From the NCBI GenBank assembly GCA_003154335.1, contig PMDE01000126.1, forward strand, positions 1,607-8,511: 6,905 nucleotides of DNA, written 5' to 3'. The stretch is from Methanoregula sp. (GTDB taxonomy: Archaea; Halobacteriota; Methanomicrobia; Methanomicrobiales; Methanospirillaceae). Shown here in pieces: positions 4,702 through 6,905 of this stretch. The notes beneath the pieces were generated by a model that was given only the letters and a program-made list of their open reading frames with translations, did not search any database and was not told the DNA's origin. Numbering within the stretch: the stretch's first letter is position 1; each line of letters starts with the position of its first letter. Both the position numbers and the translations under genes were made by a program.

Positions 4702-6698
4702 GGTAAGATCCTTTCCCGGAATCCTGCAGTATCGCACACAATCATTTCATCCAGAATCCATGCCGGGAGTGCGTTGTGCACCCTGGTTTCAAGAAATCTC
4801 TTTTCCCCAAAAAACAGTACTCCCTTGTCTTCCGGTGTACGAAGTACTCTTCCCAACGCCTGCAATGAGCGATTTATCGCGGGTAGGGTGTAACAAAGAA
4901 ATTCCCCTTCTCCCCCGAACTTGTGTCTGAAATATTCTATCATCATCTTACGGACGCGGTTGAAGGGTGCAAGTGGCAGACCAATCACCATCGCACCGTT
5001 CAGCATCTCCCCCCGGTAATCAAGACCTTCACTCCATTTGCCCCCACAGACCGCAAATAAAACTCCTGATCCGCCCCGTGCAGGTAATCCCAGGAAGGTT
5101 GAGAGAGCGGTGCTGGCATCGGTCGCATCCCTTGGCTCAATAAAAACCTGCTTTTCCCGCAGGTGAGGGACCGTGAGATCTGCAAAAGCTTCCAGTATCT
5201 GGTAACTGGGAAAATAGATTGCCAGATTTCCTTTAACCGTACAGAAAATTTTGATATATTCCCGGATCCGGGCATTGTTTTCCAGGTTCTGGCGCATTGA
5301 AAAAGCAGTTGTGATGTCGTTTGCGCAGACTACAAGGCGGTTTTGTCTTGGGAAATTATTGGGCAAAGAAAGTGTTTTCACCGGAGTATTTCCGAAATAA
5401 TACCGCGCAAAGCTGTTTACGGGTGAGAGAGTCCCCGAAATCAAAATACAGCAGGCATGCGCAGTACAGATCTCCTGCATGGGAAGAGCAGGATCGATAT
5501 TGCGGACTTCCAGCGTGATACCTTCCGTTTCTTTGCGGTACACCGTCAGGTACGCAGGATCCGTTGCAGACTGTGAAAGCCTGAATAAGAAATCTGTCAG
5601 CCTTTCAATCGCAGTTTCACGATATTCTCCCGATTTGACATTTTTTTCCCGAATGGATTCGGCAAGACCGATCAGGTCGTCCACGATCTCATCCATATCC
5701 TTATAAAGTGATTCCTTTACGACCATCCTGTCAAATATGGCTGGATCAAACCAGTCTTCGGCTTCTACCGAATTTACCAGTCCCCTGATAAAGCCGGTGA
5801 GCCGGGGCAGGACGTGACTGACCGCATCTGCACCTTTATGGCGTTTCCGCAGGCCCGATAGTTCCCTTGATGCCTGCTCCAGATCGCGTTCTTCAAGGGT
5901 CACACTTTCTATGCTGGTTATTACATCACCGCAGTTATGGGCTTCATCAATAAGAAGCAGGATGTCGTGTGGTTCGACACCCAGGTTGGCATAGAGCTGT
6001 TCCCTGATATCCCGGTTAAAGAGGTGGTGATAGTTCAGGATCACTACATCGGCATTCCTTGCTGCGTGCATCATCAGTTCGTACGGGCAGATCTCCCCAC
6101 AGAATTCCCCCAGTTCCCGTGGGTTGACCGGCTGGGAAATGACCCTGTCAGCTTTTAGTCGCAGTTCTGTCGAAGGGACCATCTTGACTCCGGTGGTTTC
6201 TGCCTGGACAAACATTTTACTGCCGATATAGTAGGGGCAGATAACCGGATGATCCCTGTCCATGCGGCGGATCTGCTGGATGATAAATGGATCTTTTGAC
6301 GGGACGAGTGCACCTTTTTCAGCCCTGTCCCGCATCAGGGAAGAGGAAAATGCTTTTACGCCTTCGCACCTGCGGTACACATCTCCCTCACCTCGCAGGG
6401 GGCACATTCCTGATTTCCCGACAAGATAGACAGTTTTAAGACCGGGTTGTTTTTTCCTGACCAGCTCCAGTTCGCGGACGAACGTGGTGAGCTGGCTGAC
6501 CGTGCGGACTGCAATGATTACCTTCCTGCCTTTCCGTTCTGCAAGAAGCGATGCAACCACACTTGATTTTCCGCTGCCTGTCGGGGCATCGATCAAGGTA
6601 ATCCCTCCTTCCTTTGCTGTTTGTGCCGCAATTTCCAGCATATGCCGCTGGCCGGGGCGATATTCCGCATACGGGAAATAGGAGTCAAAGGATTCCAT
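4689..6698 (-). CDS. XPD/Rad3-family Fe-S DNA helicase
   Basis: This 669-residue protein is a superfamily 2 helicase of the XPD/DinG group, expected to unwind DNA 5' to 3' in repair. Motifs in order: Q-like YRPGQ (13-17), Walker A APTGSGKSS (38-46), Ia RTVSQL (65-70), DEAH (251-254), motif III SGTLSP (421-426), IV YFPSY (495-499), V GGKWSEGLDYRG (552-563) and VI QALGRVLR (613-620). Four cysteines match the XPD iron-sulfur ligands: Cys99, Cys111, Cys154 and Cys204, the last in CPYELM followed by NADVVILNYHHL, as in XPD. The region about 255-410 corresponds to the Arch domain. Spacing between the cysteines is wider than in human XPD. The ATG at 6698 has no Shine-Dalgarno but a TATA-like box about 28 nt upstream. 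The alkyltransferase gene overlaps its 3' end, pointing to a DNA-damage repair operon. XPD is favoured over DinG because of the DEAH box and ligand context; the exact subfamily is uncertain. Confidence 0.92.
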   Translation of the reverse strand: MESFDSYFPYAEYRPGQRHMLEIAAQTAKEGGITLIDAPTGSGKSSVVASLLAERKGRKVIIAVRTVSQLTTFVRELELVRKKQPGLKTVYLVGKSGMCPLRGEGDVYRRCEGVKAFSSSLMRDRAEKGALVPSKDPFIIQQIRRMDRDHPVICPYYIGSKMFVQAETTGVKMVPSTELRLKADRVISQPVNPRELGEFCGEICPYELMMHAARNADVVILNYHHLFNRDIREQLYANLGVEPHDILLLIDEAHNCGDVITSIESVTLEERDLEQASRELSGLRKRHKGADAVSHVLPRLTGFIRGLVNSVEAEDWFDPAIFDRMVVKESLYKDMDEIVDDLIGLAESIREKNVKSGEYRETAIERLTDFLFRLSQSATDPAYLTVYRKETEGITLEVRNIDPALPMQEICTAHACCILISGTLSPVNSFARYYFGNTPVKTLSLPNNFPRQNRLVVCANDITTAFSMRQNLENNARIREYIKIFCTVKGNLAIYFPSYQILEAFADLTVPHLREKQVFIEPRDATDASTALSTFLGLPARGGSGVLFAVCGGKWSEGLDYRGEMLNGAMVIGLPLAPFNRVRKMMIEYFRHKFGGEGEFLCYTLPAINRSLQALGRVLRTPEDKGVLFFGEKRFLETRVHNALPAWILDEMIVCDTAGFRERILPWKS
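4708..4714 (-). promoter_or_regulatory. Ribosome binding site deciding the alkyltransferase start
   Basis: AAAGGAT on the minus strand, within the helicase 3' end, places AGGA 7 nt before the ATG at 4701. It favours this ATG over the in-frame GTG at 4737, which has no comparable upstream site. Confidence 0.5.
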
Positions 6699-6723
6699 GG
6701 GAATAATAGTGAGCGCTTAAGGG

Positions 6724-6729
6724 TTTTAT
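6724..6729 (-). promoter_or_regulatory. TATA-like box of the helicase-alkyltransferase operon
   Basis: The minus strand reads CCATAAAACC here, a modest TATA element whose centre is about 28 nt before the helicase ATG. As with pyrD, the spacing and the lack of a Shine-Dalgarno suggest a leaderless or nearly leaderless mRNA. Inferred from position and weak sequence match. Confidence 0.4.
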
Positions 6730-6841
6730 GGGCGTCGGAAGGAAATCTTCTGATTTTACCTGAAAAATACTGCCACTCCGCAGATAAACTTTAGAATGAT
6801 GGTCAGAAAAGTATGAAAAGACAATTCCTGTTGGTAAAATG

Positions 6842-6858
6842 ATTCATTGAATAATTCA
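6842..6858. repeat. Alternating ATTCA/TGAAT half-site array
   Basis: ATTCA (6842-6846), TGAAT (6848-6852) and ATTCA (6854-6858) alternate in orientation, each separated by one base, so two overlapping 11-bp palindromes share the middle element. The array is in the AT-rich non-coding end of the window (6699-6905), where I see no gene. It could be a regulator binding site for a gene beyond the right edge; a TATA-like TTGTATAAAC follows at 6887-6896. Chance occurrence in AT-rich DNA cannot be excluded. Confidence 0.25.
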
Positions 6859-6905
6859 TCAAAAAACTGAGAATTTTCATATTTTATTGTATAAACAAAC
6901 ATCCT

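Noticed and set aside
4702..4737. GTG at 4737 as the start of the alkyltransferase
   Set aside because: No ribosome binding site precedes it, and the extra 12 residues are not expected for the family; the ATG at 4701 has AAAGGAT at good spacing.
6753..6840. Inverted repeat ATTTTACC / GGTAAAAT
   Set aside because: The arms are only eight bases with a 72-nt spacer in AT-rich DNA, which is easily coincidental, and no element is enclosed.
6796..6870. Possible C/D box guide RNA (ATGATGG near a later CTGA)
   Set aside because: The C box is imperfect, the C box to D box distance is long and no clear D' and C' pair is visible; it is too weak to call.

Overview
The window looks like a chromosomal segment from a methanogenic archaeon, most likely of the order Methanomicrobiales (Methanoregula-, Methanosphaerula- or Methanospirillum-like). 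The reasons are the archaeal-type PyrD/PyrK pair, archaeal TATA boxes placed for leaderless or nearly leaderless mRNAs, an XPD-type iron-sulfur helicase, and histidine kinases with a four-helix membrane sensor and an H-D-I-L-N-Q phosphoacceptor box, which I associate with this group. The order-level placement is recall-based inference, not a search result.

Left part, + strand (about 1-1700): pyrD and pyrK overlap by 8 nt and encode the two subunits of a class 1B dihydroorotate dehydrogenase, the redox step of pyrimidine synthesis. A TATA box and a small inverted repeat lie directly upstream of pyrD.

Middle part, - strand (about 1716-4230): two tandem paralogous sensor genes are read leftward from one TATA promoter. 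The first (GTG at 4021) has a four-helix membrane domain, a PAS domain and a coiled-coil linker but stops before any kinase domain. The second (GTG at 3167) has the same front end plus complete histidine-kinase phosphoacceptor and ATPase domains. They overlap by 4 nt (GTGA), and the second has a perfect AGGAGG Shine-Dalgarno inside the end of the first. No response regulator is present. The kinase gene converges on pyrK with only 20 nt between stop codons.

Right part, - strand (about 4231-6905): an XPD/Rad3-type Fe-S DNA helicase followed by an overlapping O6-alkylguanine-DNA alkyltransferase gene, apparently a DNA-repair operon read leftward from a TATA-like box just before the helicase start. 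The last 207 bases (6699-6905) are AT-rich and non-coding as far as I can see; they contain a short array of alternating ATTCA/TGAAT half-sites.

I found no tRNA, rRNA, CRISPR array, insertion sequence or prophage gene. Most of the window is ordinary housekeeping and signalling content. The most unusual object is the sensor pair in which one partner has lost its kinase half.
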